Shown: positions 1 through 6,076, counted from the stretch's first letter. The stretch is DNA of 7,670 bases from Nocardioides sp. (GCA_023252065.1 JAHEXO010000086.1:1-7670); one strand, 5' to 3'. The notes: generated by a model from the sequence alone, not told the origin. Numbers and translations: made by a program.

Positions 1-720
1 GTCGCGGTCGCGGCGACCACCGAGCGGGCCTACGTGCGCGCCGCCGAGCTGGCCCGCGACGGGATCGAGGCCCTCGGCGTGGTGGCCGACCTGACCGACG
101 AGTGGGCCGTCGAGGCGGCCGTGGCCGAGGTGAGTGCCGGGCTCGGGCCGGTCACGGTGCTGGTCAACAACGCCGGCATGACCAGCCTGGCCCGGCCGGT
201 GCTGGGCAGCCCGCAGGGCGACGAGGGGGGCGCGCAGCCGGGCGGCGGGGAGTCCGGCACGGTCCTGGGCCTCGACCCGGCCGGGTGGCGGCAGTCGCTC
301 TCGCGCAACCTCGACACCGCCTACCTGGTCACCCGTTCGGTGCTGCCCGCCATGGTGGCGGCGCAGTGGGGCCGGGTGGTGATGGTCTCGTCGGTGAGCG
401 GCCCCGCGATGGCGATGCGCGGCGAGGCGGGCTACGCCGCCGCGAAGGCCGGGATGGTCGGGCTCGCCCGCGCAGTGGCGGTCGACCACGCCGCCGACGG
501 GGTCACCTGCAACGCCGTGGCACCCGGCTGGATCGCCACGGCCAGCCAGACCGACCACGAGAGCGCCGAGGGGCTGACCACTCCCGTCGGCCGCAGCGGC
601 ACGCCCGACGAGATCGCCTCCGCCGTCGGCTGGTTGTGCACGCCGGGGGCGGCGTACACGACCGGCCAGCTGCTCGTCGTCGACGGCGGCAACGCCGTCG
701 CTGAGGAGCGGGCCCACTGA
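1..720 (+). CDS. SDR family NAD(P)-dependent oxidoreductase, 5'-truncated by window edge
   Basis: Classical short-chain dehydrogenase/reductase, expected to be a soluble enzyme reducing or oxidising a carbonyl/alcohol with NAD(P)(H). The frame is open from base 1. The N-terminal Rossmann part with the TGxxxGIG dinucleotide loop lies outside the window, so the GTG at base 34 is unlikely to be the true start. Counting codons from base 1, visible family marks are: NNAG at about 56-59; a helix-alpha4 Asn at 103 (SRNLDTAY); SSVSG with the likely catalytic Ser at 131; the YxxxK pair Y145 and K149 (YAAAK); the NAVAPGW segment after the active site; and the C-terminal TGQLLVVDGG typical of FabG-like enzymes. 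A glycine-rich insertion at about 69-89 lies between NNAG and the alpha4 Asn, where FabG is about 22 residues shorter. The substrate cannot be read from the sequence. FabG-like 3-oxoacyl reductase or an alcohol dehydrogenase are both possible. It converges on the glycoamylase-like gene. Confidence 0.93.
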   Translation, partial: VAVAATTERAYVRAAELARDGIEALGVVADLTDEWAVEAAVAEVSAGLGPVTVLVNNAGMTSLARPVLGSPQGDEGGAQPGGGESGTVLGLDPAGWRQSLSRNLDTAYLVTRSVLPAMVAAQWGRVVMVSSVSGPAMAMRGEAGYAAAKAGMVGLARAVAVDHAADGVTCNAVAPGWIATASQTDHESAEGLTTPVGRSGTPDEIASAVGWLCTPGAAYTTGQLLVVDGGNAVAEERAH

Positions 721-735
721 CACGGGGCCCGCTCC
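705..735. terminator. Bidirectional hairpin between SDR and glycoamylase-like genes
   Basis: A perfect 11-bp inverted repeat: GGAGCGGGCCC at 705-715 and GGGCCCGCTCC at 725-735, with a 9-nt loop. The SDR stop codon (718-720) is in the loop, and the convergent gene ends at 744. There is no T-tract on either side. U-less hairpins are common at actinobacterial gene ends, so a bidirectional terminator is the natural reading, though function is inferred from structure and placement. Confidence 0.75.
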
Positions 736-743
736 GAGATCGG

Positions 744-2414
744 CTACCGCAGGTCGAGGTGCTCGATCCCCAGGTAGGTACGGGCGGCCGGGCTGACCGG
801 GTCGGCAGCGAAGTGTCGCTGCAGGGCGCGGTTCCGCAGGGCGTTGTCGAGGCCGGCCATGATCATCGACTGGTCGAGCACCAGGATCCGGTGGCCGACC
901 GAGCCGGTAGTCGGGTTCACCGCGTCGAAGAACCCGCGCGAGCCGTAGACGTCGGGGTAGAGCGACCTCAGCCGCATGATGTTGGCGTACGCCGCTCGCG
1001 GGGCCACGTCCAGCGCCAGGAACGACGCGTGCGGCGTGACCGTGGTCTCCTGCGCGCAGCTCCAGCACTGGGAGAGCCCCAGGTTGGGGTCGGTGGCCGT
1101 GGCGCCCGCGCCGTGGTAGGGGAACTGCAGACCTTCGACGCCGAACACGCCGTAGTCACCGGAGTCGTCGGCCGTGCTCGAGGGTGACATCCCCCAGACC
1201 GGGAAGCCGAGCTGCTCGGTCGCGTACCTCCGCTGCACCCGGACCGTCCGCCGGTCGGCGAGCCCGAAGCTCTCGCGCCCCCACGACGTCTCGGGCACGA
1301 CCTCGTCGGCCATCAGGCCCTCGAACATGCCGCCGCCGAAAGTCGGGATGAACGTCAGGTCGGTGCCGGGGTAGGTGTAGGCGCCCTCCCAGACGTCGAA
1401 GACCTTCCCGGACTGCGGGTCGGCGATCTTCTGCCACGACCCGTCCATCGGCCACTGGCCCTGCCAGGAGAAGTCGGGGTCGTCCGCACAGTCGGCGTAG
1501 GGCGCCGGCGGCGGCAGCTCGCGCCACGAGCGCCACCACACGTTGCCCGGCATCTCGTGCCGCCCGAGGCCGAGGTACGCCGAGATGCGGGGGTCGGAGT
1601 AGAGGGCGCCGTTGTGGTAGTAGTGCGTCCAGTTGTCACCCACGTCGGGGGGGTTGCCGGCGTAGTAGCCGCCGTACATCTGACCGGTCGGCTGGTTGCC
1701 CTGGATGGCGCGGTTGACGTTGCAGTGCGTCTCGGCGCGGTCGTCGTAGAAGATCGCGAAGTCCATCTTCGACAGCAGCGCCGCGGCCTGCCTCCGCACA
1801 CCGGGGAGCGCCTGCTGGGCGACCACCAGCCCCGAGGCGTACCAGCCGTTGTCGACGTTGGAGACGAACGAGCAGTTGTCGAACGTGCCACCCGTGGTCG
1901 CGCACTCCCCCGCGCCGGGGTTCTGCAGCACGTGCCCGTTGCCGGTGTCGTACCACTGGTAGAGGAAGCCCTTGAACGCCGGCAGCGTCGCCACCTCGCT
2001 CAGGGTCTCCCTGGCCAGCTCGGTGGCCCGGCCCCGGCTGACCAGGCCCAGGTCGGAGGCGGAGACCAGCGACCAGAGGTAGACGCCGATGTTGGCCGAC
2101 GACGTGTAGGCACCTCGGCTGGTCGGGGTGCGCGAGCCCCCGGCGTAGGTCAGGTTGTCGAGCGGCAGATGGGTCGTGGGGTCGACGTCGTCAGCGAAGA
2201 ACCGCCAGGAGTGCCGCGCGACCGACATCAGGTGTCTGCGCTGGCCGGCGGTCAGCCCGCGGTACGGCGCGATGCCCGGGTCGGCGGACGGCTGCAGAGC
2301 CTGCGCGGCCGAAGTGGCGATGGTGCTGCCGTGGGCCGCGGGCGGCAGTGCGAGCAGGGCTGCGGCGGTGAGTGTGGCTGCCCCTCCGAGGGTCAACCGT
2401 CGAGAGAGCTCCAT
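744..2414 (-). CDS. Tat-exported glycoamylase-like (PF10091-type) protein
   Basis: A 556-residue exported protein. The N-terminus has a twin-arginine signal (SRRLTLGG at 4-11, hydrophobic stretch to about 24, likely cleavage after AHG at 27-29), so it should be secreted or cell-wall-facing. The mature part resembles the glycoamylase-like/DUF3131 alpha-helical toroid family, which includes beta-glucan-acting enzymes such as GH144. Recognisable blocks are TSSANIGVYLWSLVSASDLG (104-123), FLYQWYDTGNG (150-160), SNVDNGWYASG (185-195), TFGGGMFEGLM (358-368), GFPVWGMSPSS (403-413), DYGVFGVEGLQFPY (420-433), VTPHASFLALDVAP (459-472) and the closing DQSMIMAGLDNAL (514-526). Six cysteines (171, 181, 231, 309, 450, 453) suit an exported, disulfide-bearing protein. 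The frame is open 30 codons further to a GTG at 2504, but the ATG at 2414 has a good ribosome binding site and starts the Tat signal directly. A glycoside hydrolase role is likely; the substrate is unknown. It may be co-transcribed with the MerR-DICT gene 90 bp upstream. Confidence 0.85.
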   Translation of the reverse strand: MELSRRLTLGGAATLTAAALLALPPAAHGSTIATSAAQALQPSADPGIAPYRGLTAGQRRHLMSVARHSWRFFADDVDPTTHLPLDNLTYAGGSRTPTSRGAYTSSANIGVYLWSLVSASDLGLVSRGRATELARETLSEVATLPAFKGFLYQWYDTGNGHVLQNPGAGECATTGGTFDNCSFVSNVDNGWYASGLVVAQQALPGVRRQAAALLSKMDFAIFYDDRAETHCNVNRAIQGNQPTGQMYGGYYAGNPPDVGDNWTHYYHNGALYSDPRISAYLGLGRHEMPGNVWWRSWRELPPPAPYADCADDPDFSWQGQWPMDGSWQKIADPQSGKVFDVWEGAYTYPGTDLTFIPTFGGGMFEGLMADEVVPETSWGRESFGLADRRTVRVQRRYATEQLGFPVWGMSPSSTADDSGDYGVFGVEGLQFPYHGAGATATDPNLGLSQCWSCAQETTVTPHASFLALDVAPRAAYANIMRLRSLYPDVYGSRGFFDAVNPTTGSVGHRILVLDQSMIMAGLDNALRNRALQRHFAADPVSPAARTYLGIEHLDLR

Positions 2415-2423
2415 CAGGGACGA

Positions 2424-2430
2424 CCTTTCC
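2424..2430 (-). promoter_or_regulatory. Ribosome binding site fixing the start of the exported protein
   Basis: On the minus strand GGAAAGG lies 9 nt before the ATG at 2414. The competing upstream GTG at 2504 directly abuts the MerR stop and would place about 30 Arg/Gly/Ser-rich residues before the Tat motif. The 2414 start is therefore preferred. Confidence 0.7.
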
Positions 2431-2447
2431 GAGATGACCCGACCGGA

Positions 2448-2471
2448 GGCCGAGCCAGATGGTCCTCGGCC
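2448..2471. repeat. 7-bp inverted repeat in the leader of the exported-protein gene
   Basis: GGCCGAG (2448-2454) and CTCGGCC (2465-2471) form a perfect 7-bp dyad with a 10-nt spacer, 33-57 nt upstream of the ATG at 2414. It could be a leader hairpin or an operator. It does not share the core of the two dyads around the regulator/aqpZ promoter region. I see no convincing -35/-10 pair in this 90-bp spacer, so read-through from the MerR gene is plausible. Confidence 0.35.
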
Positions 2472-2504
2472 ACGCTGCCAGCGCCCCCCGGCGACTGTCA
2501 CCAC

Positions 2505-3380
2505 CTACCGGGGTGAGGGACCCGGCTGGCGGGCCTCAGGCCCGCCGGCCCGCTGCAGGTAGTCGAACGCGCGCAGCACCAGGGCGTCAGTCGCCGGCCC
2601 CGACGGGCGGGTCGCAGCCGCGAGCGGCGTGGCGTCGGGCAGTGACACCCCGGCTGCCCGCGCGGCGGCTGTGCACACGTCGAGGGCGACGCGGACCGCC
2701 CCCGGCTCGAGGGTGAAGATCACCTCGAAGCGGCGGCCCGGGTCGTCGTCGGGGACCTCCCACGCGGTCAGCACCACCGAGAAGTCCGCGGAGCACACCA
2801 CGACCGCCCACTCGCGGAGCAGCGGCGAGGCGGGGTCGAGGGCGACCATGACCGGCTCCCCCGCAGCGTCGGAGGTCGCGAAGTCGGCGAACACCACGCA
2901 CTGCTCCGAGGTGCGCGCCAGTTCCTGCCAGCGCGGTGAGGAGCGCCGGTAGAACTCCTCGCGCTGGAACGCCCCGAAGACCAGCGGCCGCACGGCTCGC
3001 GCGAGCGCCTCGTCCTCGATCGCCCGCGAGATCGCCGTCAGCACCTCGCGGCCCATCAGCCGGCTGCCGAGGTGTGGCTGCGCGCGCCGCAGCTCGCCGT
3101 ACACCGACAACGAGCGCGCGTCGGCGGGCTCCTCCTGGACCCTCGCAATGGCCTGGGCGAGCCGCGAGCCGGACTCCTTGAGGCTGAGCACCCGGCCGAT
3201 CCGGTCGACGTCGCGCGGGTCGTAGCGGCGACGACCAGAGGAGGTGCGGACCGGCTCGGGGAAGCCGAACCGGGTCTCCCAGGCGCGGATCAGCTGGGGC
3301 GTCAGTCCCGTACGACGTGCGAGCTCACCGATCCCGAGGGTCGCCTCGCCGGCCGTCGGCTCGGATCGGCGCGCGCTCAC
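2505..3380 (-). CDS. MerR-family regulator with C-terminal DICT sensory domain
   Basis: A 291-residue cytoplasmic transcription regulator. Residues 15-83 form a MerR-type winged helix: LGIGELARRTGLTPQLIRAWE (15-35) is the helix-turn-helix, SGRRRYDPRDVDRI (48-61) the wing and following helix, and the next helix (about 63-82) leads into the linker. Residues about 95-240 match the DICT domain (a sensory domain named from diguanylate cyclases and two-component systems). Characteristic pieces are VLTAISRAIEDEALARA (113-129), LVFGAFQREEFYRRS (133-147), RWQELARTSEQCVVFADFA (150-168) and LLREWAVVV (187-195). No cysteine cluster of the metal- or redox-sensing MerR type is seen, so the signal is probably a ligand or stimulus bound by DICT; it cannot be named. 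The start is GTG at 3380, with AAGG 8 nt upstream. The gene diverges from aqpZ across 125 bp and reads towards the exported glycoamylase-like gene. A perfect 7-6-7 dyad covers its start codon, suggesting autoregulation. Confidence 0.88.
   Translation of the reverse strand: MSARRSEPTAGEATLGIGELARRTGLTPQLIRAWETRFGFPEPVRTSSGRRRYDPRDVDRIGRVLSLKESGSRLAQAIARVQEEPADARSLSVYGELRRAQPHLGSRLMGREVLTAISRAIEDEALARAVRPLVFGAFQREEFYRRSSPRWQELARTSEQCVVFADFATSDAAGEPVMVALDPASPLLREWAVVVCSADFSVVLTAWEVPDDDPGRRFEVIFTLEPGAVRVALDVCTAAARAAGVSLPDATPLAAATRPSGPATDALVLRAFDYLQRAGGPEARQPGPSPR
2524..2550 (-). repeat. GC-rich hairpin inside the 3' end of the MerR gene
   Basis: GGCGGGCC (2528-2535) pairs with GGCCCGCC (2539-2546) around a TCA loop. 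After one mismatch (2527/2547) three more pairs follow (2524-2526 with 2548-2550). It lies in the last codons of the regulator, 17-43 nt before its stop. No T-tract follows in the direction of transcription. It could act as a partial terminator or mRNA stabiliser between regulator and exported protein, or simply reflect the GC-rich codons for Pro/Gly/Ala. Confidence 0.3.
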
Positions 3381-3386
3381 GCGCCG
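3367..3386. promoter_or_regulatory. Dyad B (7-6-7) over the MerR-DICT start codon
   Basis: CGGCGCG (3367-3373), spacer CGCTCA, CGCGCCG (3380-3386): a perfect 7-bp inverted repeat overlapping the GTG at 3378-3380. It shares CGCGCnnTCACGCG with dyad A. As a candidate operator it would give negative autoregulation. This is inference from symmetry and position, and CG-rich arms occur by chance in such DNA. Confidence 0.35.
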
Positions 3387-3470
3387 GACCTTAGCGCGTG
3401 TCCGACGCCCCTCGGCGCGCCCCGGCGAGCGGAGCGGGGTCCCCCACTCGGCATCGCGGCTCTGTCAGGA

Positions 3471-3490
3471 TCTCGCGCAGTCACGCGAGA
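3471..3490. promoter_or_regulatory. Dyad A (7-6-7) just upstream of the aqpZ ribosome binding site
   Basis: TCTCGCG (3471-3477), spacer CAGTCA, CGCGAGA (3484-3490): a perfect 7-bp inverted repeat ending where the aqpZ Shine-Dalgarno region begins. It has the same arm and spacer lengths as dyad B, with a common core. It could be an operator for the MerR-DICT protein or, in RNA, a hairpin abutting the ribosome binding site. Confidence 0.4.
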
Positions 3491-3498
3491 AAGGTGGA
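3490..3498 (+). promoter_or_regulatory. Ribosome binding site of aqpZ
   Basis: AAAGGTGGA lies 7-15 nt before the ATG at 3506; the AAAGG and GGTGGA parts can both pair with the 16S tail. This supports the start at 3506 rather than the in-frame ATG at 3398, which has no such site and would add 36 residues absent from AqpZ proteins. Confidence 0.7.
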
Positions 3499-3505
3499 TC
3501 TCCCC

Positions 3506-4231
3506 ATGCACCCCATGCCTCGACGTATCGCTGCCGAGTTCCTCGGCACGTTCTGGCTGGTCTTCGGCGGTTGCGGCGCCGCCGTCATCGCCGGTCACGA
3601 GATCGGCTTCTACGGTGTCGCCCTGGCCTTCGGCCTGACCGTGCTCACCATGGCCTACGCGGTCGGTCACATCTCGGGCGGCCACTTCAACCCCGCGATC
3701 TCCATCGGTCTGGCCATGGGCAAGCGCTTCGACTGGAAGGACGTGCCGACCTACGTCGTCACGCAGGTCGTCGCCGCCGTCGTCGCCGCCTTCAGCCTCT
3801 GGGTGATCGCGCACGGCACGTCGGGCTTCGACTCGACCGACACCGGGTTCGCGACCAACGGCTACGGCAGCCGGTCGCCGGAGCACTACGCCTGGTGGGC
3901 CGTGCTCCTCGCCGAGGTGCTGCTGACCGCGTTCTTCGTCCTGGTGATCATGGGCGTGACCGACACCCGGGCCCCCAAGGGCTTCGCACCGATCGCCATC
4001 GGCCTCGTGCTGACCCTGATCCACCTGGTCTGCATCCCCATCGACAACACGTCGGTCAACCCGGCGCGCTCGATCGGCCCGGCCCTGTTCGCCGGGGGCG
4101 ATGCCATCGTCCAGCTGTGGCTGTTCATCCTGGCCCCGATCGCCGGCGCCCTCATCGCCGGCGCGGTGTACGCGATGCTGCTCGGCAGTGGCGAGGAAGC
4201 CGCGCCGCTCGAGGTCGCCACCGAGGGCTGA
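3506..4231 (+). CDS. aqpZ: Aquaporin Z, water channel
   Basis: A 241-residue inner-membrane channel, close in length to E. coli AqpZ (231). It opens with the AqpZ-like [19 protein letters not shown] (6-24). Two half-helix motifs are intact: NPA at 62-64 ([10 protein letters not shown]) and NPAR at 185-188 (NTSVNPARS). The selectivity-filter residues align with those of E. coli AqpZ: F42, H173, T182 and R188, which is the narrow water-selective pattern and not the wider glycerol-facilitator one. Six membrane spans fit, at about 9-29, 37-57, 82-102, 131-151, 161-178 and 203-225. A short acidic tail ([12 protein letters not shown]) is cytoplasmic. Function is rapid osmotic water movement across the membrane. 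It is divergent from the MerR-DICT regulator and convergent with qcrB. Regulation by the neighbouring regulator is possible but rests only on the dyads. Confidence 0.95.
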   Translation: MHPMPRRIAAEFLGTFWLVFGGCGAAVIAGHEIGFYGVALAFGLTVLTMAYAVGHISGGHFNPAISIGLAMGKRFDWKDVPTYVVTQVVAAVVAAFSLWVIAHGTSGFDSTDTGFATNGYGSRSPEHYAWWAVLLAEVLLTAFFVLVIMGVTDTRAPKGFAPIAIGLVLTLIHLVCIPIDNTSVNPARSIGPALFAGGDAIVQLWLFILAPIAGALIAGAVYAMLLGSGEEAAPLEVATEG

Positions 4232-4299
4232 CCGCGCTGCGGCCCTGTCTGCAGCGGGGCCGCACCGCCGACCGACCACGGCCCCCGTGGCCCGGTCAG
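4228..4299. terminator. Nested inverted-repeat terminator between aqpZ and qcrB
   Basis: The outer arms are CTGACCG (4228-4234) and CGGTCAG (4293-4299), a perfect 7-bp pair that includes the stop codons of aqpZ (TGA 4229-4231) and, on the other strand, of qcrB (4296-4298). Inside are two hairpins: GCGGCCC/GGGCCGC (4239-4245 with 4257-4263) and CCACGG/CCGTGG (4276-4281 with 4285-4290, loop of 3). A further pair, CGCTGC/GCAGCG (4235-4240 with 4251-4256), would compete with the first. There is no T-tract. It is likely a bidirectional terminator for the convergent genes. Confidence 0.6.
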
Positions 4300-6065
4300 T
4301 CGCGGTGCGACCCACCGTGGCCACCCCGCAGGGGTACTGCCTCGGTGTCGCGGAGCTGGTGGTCGTCGAACTCGTGCCCGTCTACCGGGTGCCCGAGCCC
4401 CGCCTCCAGCTCCTGCGAGTGCTCGGCGTGCCGTCGCGCGGCCGCCAGGTCCTCGGCCGTGGTGGGCGCGAGCTCCACGGCCGACCAGGCCTGGGACAGC
4501 CGGGCCCGCGCCCGGCGCCGCCGTAGGTGCGGTGCGGCCACGCCGTCGTCCTCCTCCACCGGCTCCTCGGCGACCTCGTCGACCTGACGGGTGCTGAGCG
4601 TGTAGGCCCGGGCGTCGCCGATCGGGAGGTGCCGCTCGGTGTAGGCGCCGTCGGGAGACCGCATGATGATGCCGGTCTCGTAGCCGTGCAGCAGCCGGTC
4701 GCGGTCGGCCCGCTGGAGCCCGACGCACCACCGACGCACCGCCACGAACACCAGCGGCGGCACCACGAACACGGCCGTGCGCAGGAAGTAGGTGATGGAG
4801 TTCAGGCTCATGTGCAGGTGGGTGGCCAGGATGTCGTTGCCGCCGGCGGCCCAGAACAGGCCGTAGACCGCCATCAGGGCGGCCAGGAACGCCGTCCGGG
4901 TCGGGGCGTCGCGCGGCCGCTGCAGGAGGTGGTGCTCCTCCTTGTCACCGGTGATCCACGACTCGACGAACGGCAGCAGCAGGACGACGGAGAACAGAAG
5001 CACCGGCAGGACCTGGATCGGGATCAGCACGTTCCAGGAGATCGGGTGGCCGAAGACGTTGCTCTCCCAGTTGGGCATGATCCGCAGCGCGCCGTCGGGC
5101 CAGCCCATGTACCAGTCGGGCTGCGAGCCGGCGGTGACCTTGGTCGGGTCGTAGGGGCCGAACTTCCAGACCGGGTTGATCGAGAGCAGGCCGCCCATCA
5201 GCGCGGTGACCCCGAAGACCATGAAGAAGAAGCCGCCGGCCTTGGCGGCGTACACCGGGAGCATCGGGTAGCCGACGACGTTCTGCTCGGTCCGGCCGGG
5301 CCCGGGCCACTGGGTGTGCTTGTGGAAGACCAGCAGCAGCATGTGGGCGCCGATCAGAGCCAGCAGCAGGCCGGGAATCAGCAGCACGTGCACGGTGTAG
5401 AGGCGCGGGATGATCGAGTCCCCCGGGAACTCGCCGCCGAAGAGGAAGAAGTCCAGGTAGGTGCCGACCACCGGCGTGGCCTTGAGGAAGCCGTCGGCCG
5501 CCTTCAGCCCGGTGCCGGAGAGCAGGTCGTCGGGCAGGGAGTAGCCGGTGAAGCCCTCGATCGTCCCGAGCAGCAGCAGGACGCTGCCGATCACCCAGTT
5601 CAGCTCGCGCGGCTTGCGGAACGCGCCGGTGAAGGCGACCCGCATCAGGTGGACCATCATCGCGGCAATGAAGAGCATCGCCGCCCAGTGGTGCATCTGC
5701 CGGACCAGCAGTCCGCCGCGCACGTCCAGGGAGAGGTGCAGCGTCGAGGCGTAGGCATCCGACATCGGGACGCCGCGCAGCTGGGCGTAGGTCCCCTGGT
5801 ACGTCGACTCCGACATGCTGGGCACGAACCACAGGGTCAGGAAGACGCCGGTCAGCAGCAGCACCACGAACGACCACAGCGCGATCTCGCCGAGCATGAA
5901 CGACCAGTGGTCGGGGAAGACCTTGCGCAGGTTCTTGCGCATGACCGTGGCCAGGCCGAGCCGGTCGTCGAACCAGCCCGCCACGGCTCCGGCCCGGCTC
6001 GGAGACGAGGGGCTCGCGGCCCGGTCGCGGTTGCTGGGGGCCACCCTGCTCAGGTCCGTGCTCAC
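4296..6065 (-). CDS. qcrB: Cytochrome b subunit of a cytochrome bc complex (stand-alone qcrB)
   Basis: A 589-residue membrane protein of the quinol oxidising bc complex, which passes electrons from menaquinol towards cytochrome c/aa3 in actinobacteria. About eight membrane spans can be seen (near 58-82, 124-146, 156-176, 222-246, 275-293, 342-368, 388-408 and 422-445). Haem b ligand histidines are placed as expected: H125 and H139 in helix B (RQMHHWAAMLFIAAMMVHL), H226 and H241 in helix D. The Qo-site PEWY motif appears in the actinobacterial form PDWY at 316-319. Residues about 450-589 form a cytoplasmic tail with an acidic patch (EEPVEEDDG, 500-508), a basic patch (RRRRARAR, 515-522) and seven histidines in the last 44 residues. 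The GTG start at 6065 has AGGGAGG just upstream. In actinobacteria qcrB normally follows qcrC and qcrA; here neither is adjacent, so this may be a second copy. All redox-critical residues I can check are present, so it is not obviously decayed. Confidence 0.93.
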   Translation of the reverse strand: MSTDLSRVAPSNRDRAASPSSPSRAGAVAGWFDDRLGLATVMRKNLRKVFPDHWSFMLGEIALWSFVVLLLTGVFLTLWFVPSMSESTYQGTYAQLRGVPMSDAYASTLHLSLDVRGGLLVRQMHHWAAMLFIAAMMVHLMRVAFTGAFRKPRELNWVIGSVLLLLGTIEGFTGYSLPDDLLSGTGLKAADGFLKATPVVGTYLDFFLFGGEFPGDSIIPRLYTVHVLLIPGLLLALIGAHMLLLVFHKHTQWPGPGRTEQNVVGYPMLPVYAAKAGGFFFMVFGVTALMGGLLSINPVWKFGPYDPTKVTAGSQPDWYMGWPDGALRIMPNWESNVFGHPISWNVLIPIQVLPVLLFSVVLLLPFVESWITGDKEEHHLLQRPRDAPTRTAFLAALMAVYGLFWAAGGNDILATHLHMSLNSITYFLRTAVFVVPPLVFVAVRRWCVGLQRADRDRLLHGYETGIIMRSPDGAYTERHLPIGDARAYTLSTRQVDEVAEEPVEEDDGVAAPHLRRRRARARLSQAWSAVELAPTTAEDLAAARRHAEHSQELEAGLGHPVDGHEFDDHQLRDTEAVPLRGGHGGSHRD

Positions 6066-6069
6066 GCGG

Positions 6070-6076
6070 CCTCCCT
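6070..6076 (-). promoter_or_regulatory. Ribosome binding site of qcrB
   Basis: AGGGAGG on the minus strand ends 4 nt before the GTG at 6065. The match is strong but the spacing is short. It supports the GTG start, which gives an N-terminus (about 30 polar residues, then WFDDRLGLA) typical of actinobacterial QcrB. A later Met at residue 42 would cut into the conserved region. Confidence 0.6.

Larger units (their letters stand above)
3381..3505. promoter_or_regulatory. Divergent control region between the MerR-DICT gene and aqpZ
   Basis: These 125 bp hold no gene. They must carry the promoters of two outward-facing genes. I cannot assign a -35/-10 pair with confidence; CAGGAT at 3466-3471 is a weak -10-like hexamer for aqpZ without a convincing -35. 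An 8-bp GGCGCGCC palindrome is at 3414-3421. The notable structure is the pair of 7-6-7 dyads at its two ends (3367-3386 and 3471-3490), listed separately. Confidence 0.6.

Noticed and set aside
2415..2504. Extension of the exported protein to the GTG at 2504
   Set aside because: It would add 30 Arg/Gly/Ser-rich residues before the Tat motif, while the ATG at 2414 has GGAAAGG at good spacing.
1557..2516. A 319-codon open frame on + opposite the exported glycoamylase-like gene
   Set aside because: It shows no domain-like blocks and Val/Arg/Gly-rich shadow composition, and it is fully antisense to a recognisable family member with a Tat signal.
3466..3471. CAGGAT as the -10 element of aqpZ
   Set aside because: No -35-like hexamer lies 16-18 nt upstream, and one -10-like hexamer alone is weak evidence.
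3398..3505. Extension of aqpZ to the ATG at 3398
   Set aside because: It would add 36 residues not found in AqpZ proteins and would make the divergent control region coding; the ATG at 3506 has a good ribosome binding site.
3377..4324. A 315-codon open frame on - opposite aqpZ and the divergent region
   Set aside because: It is a shadow of aqpZ; the sense strand has both NPA motifs and a ribosome binding site.
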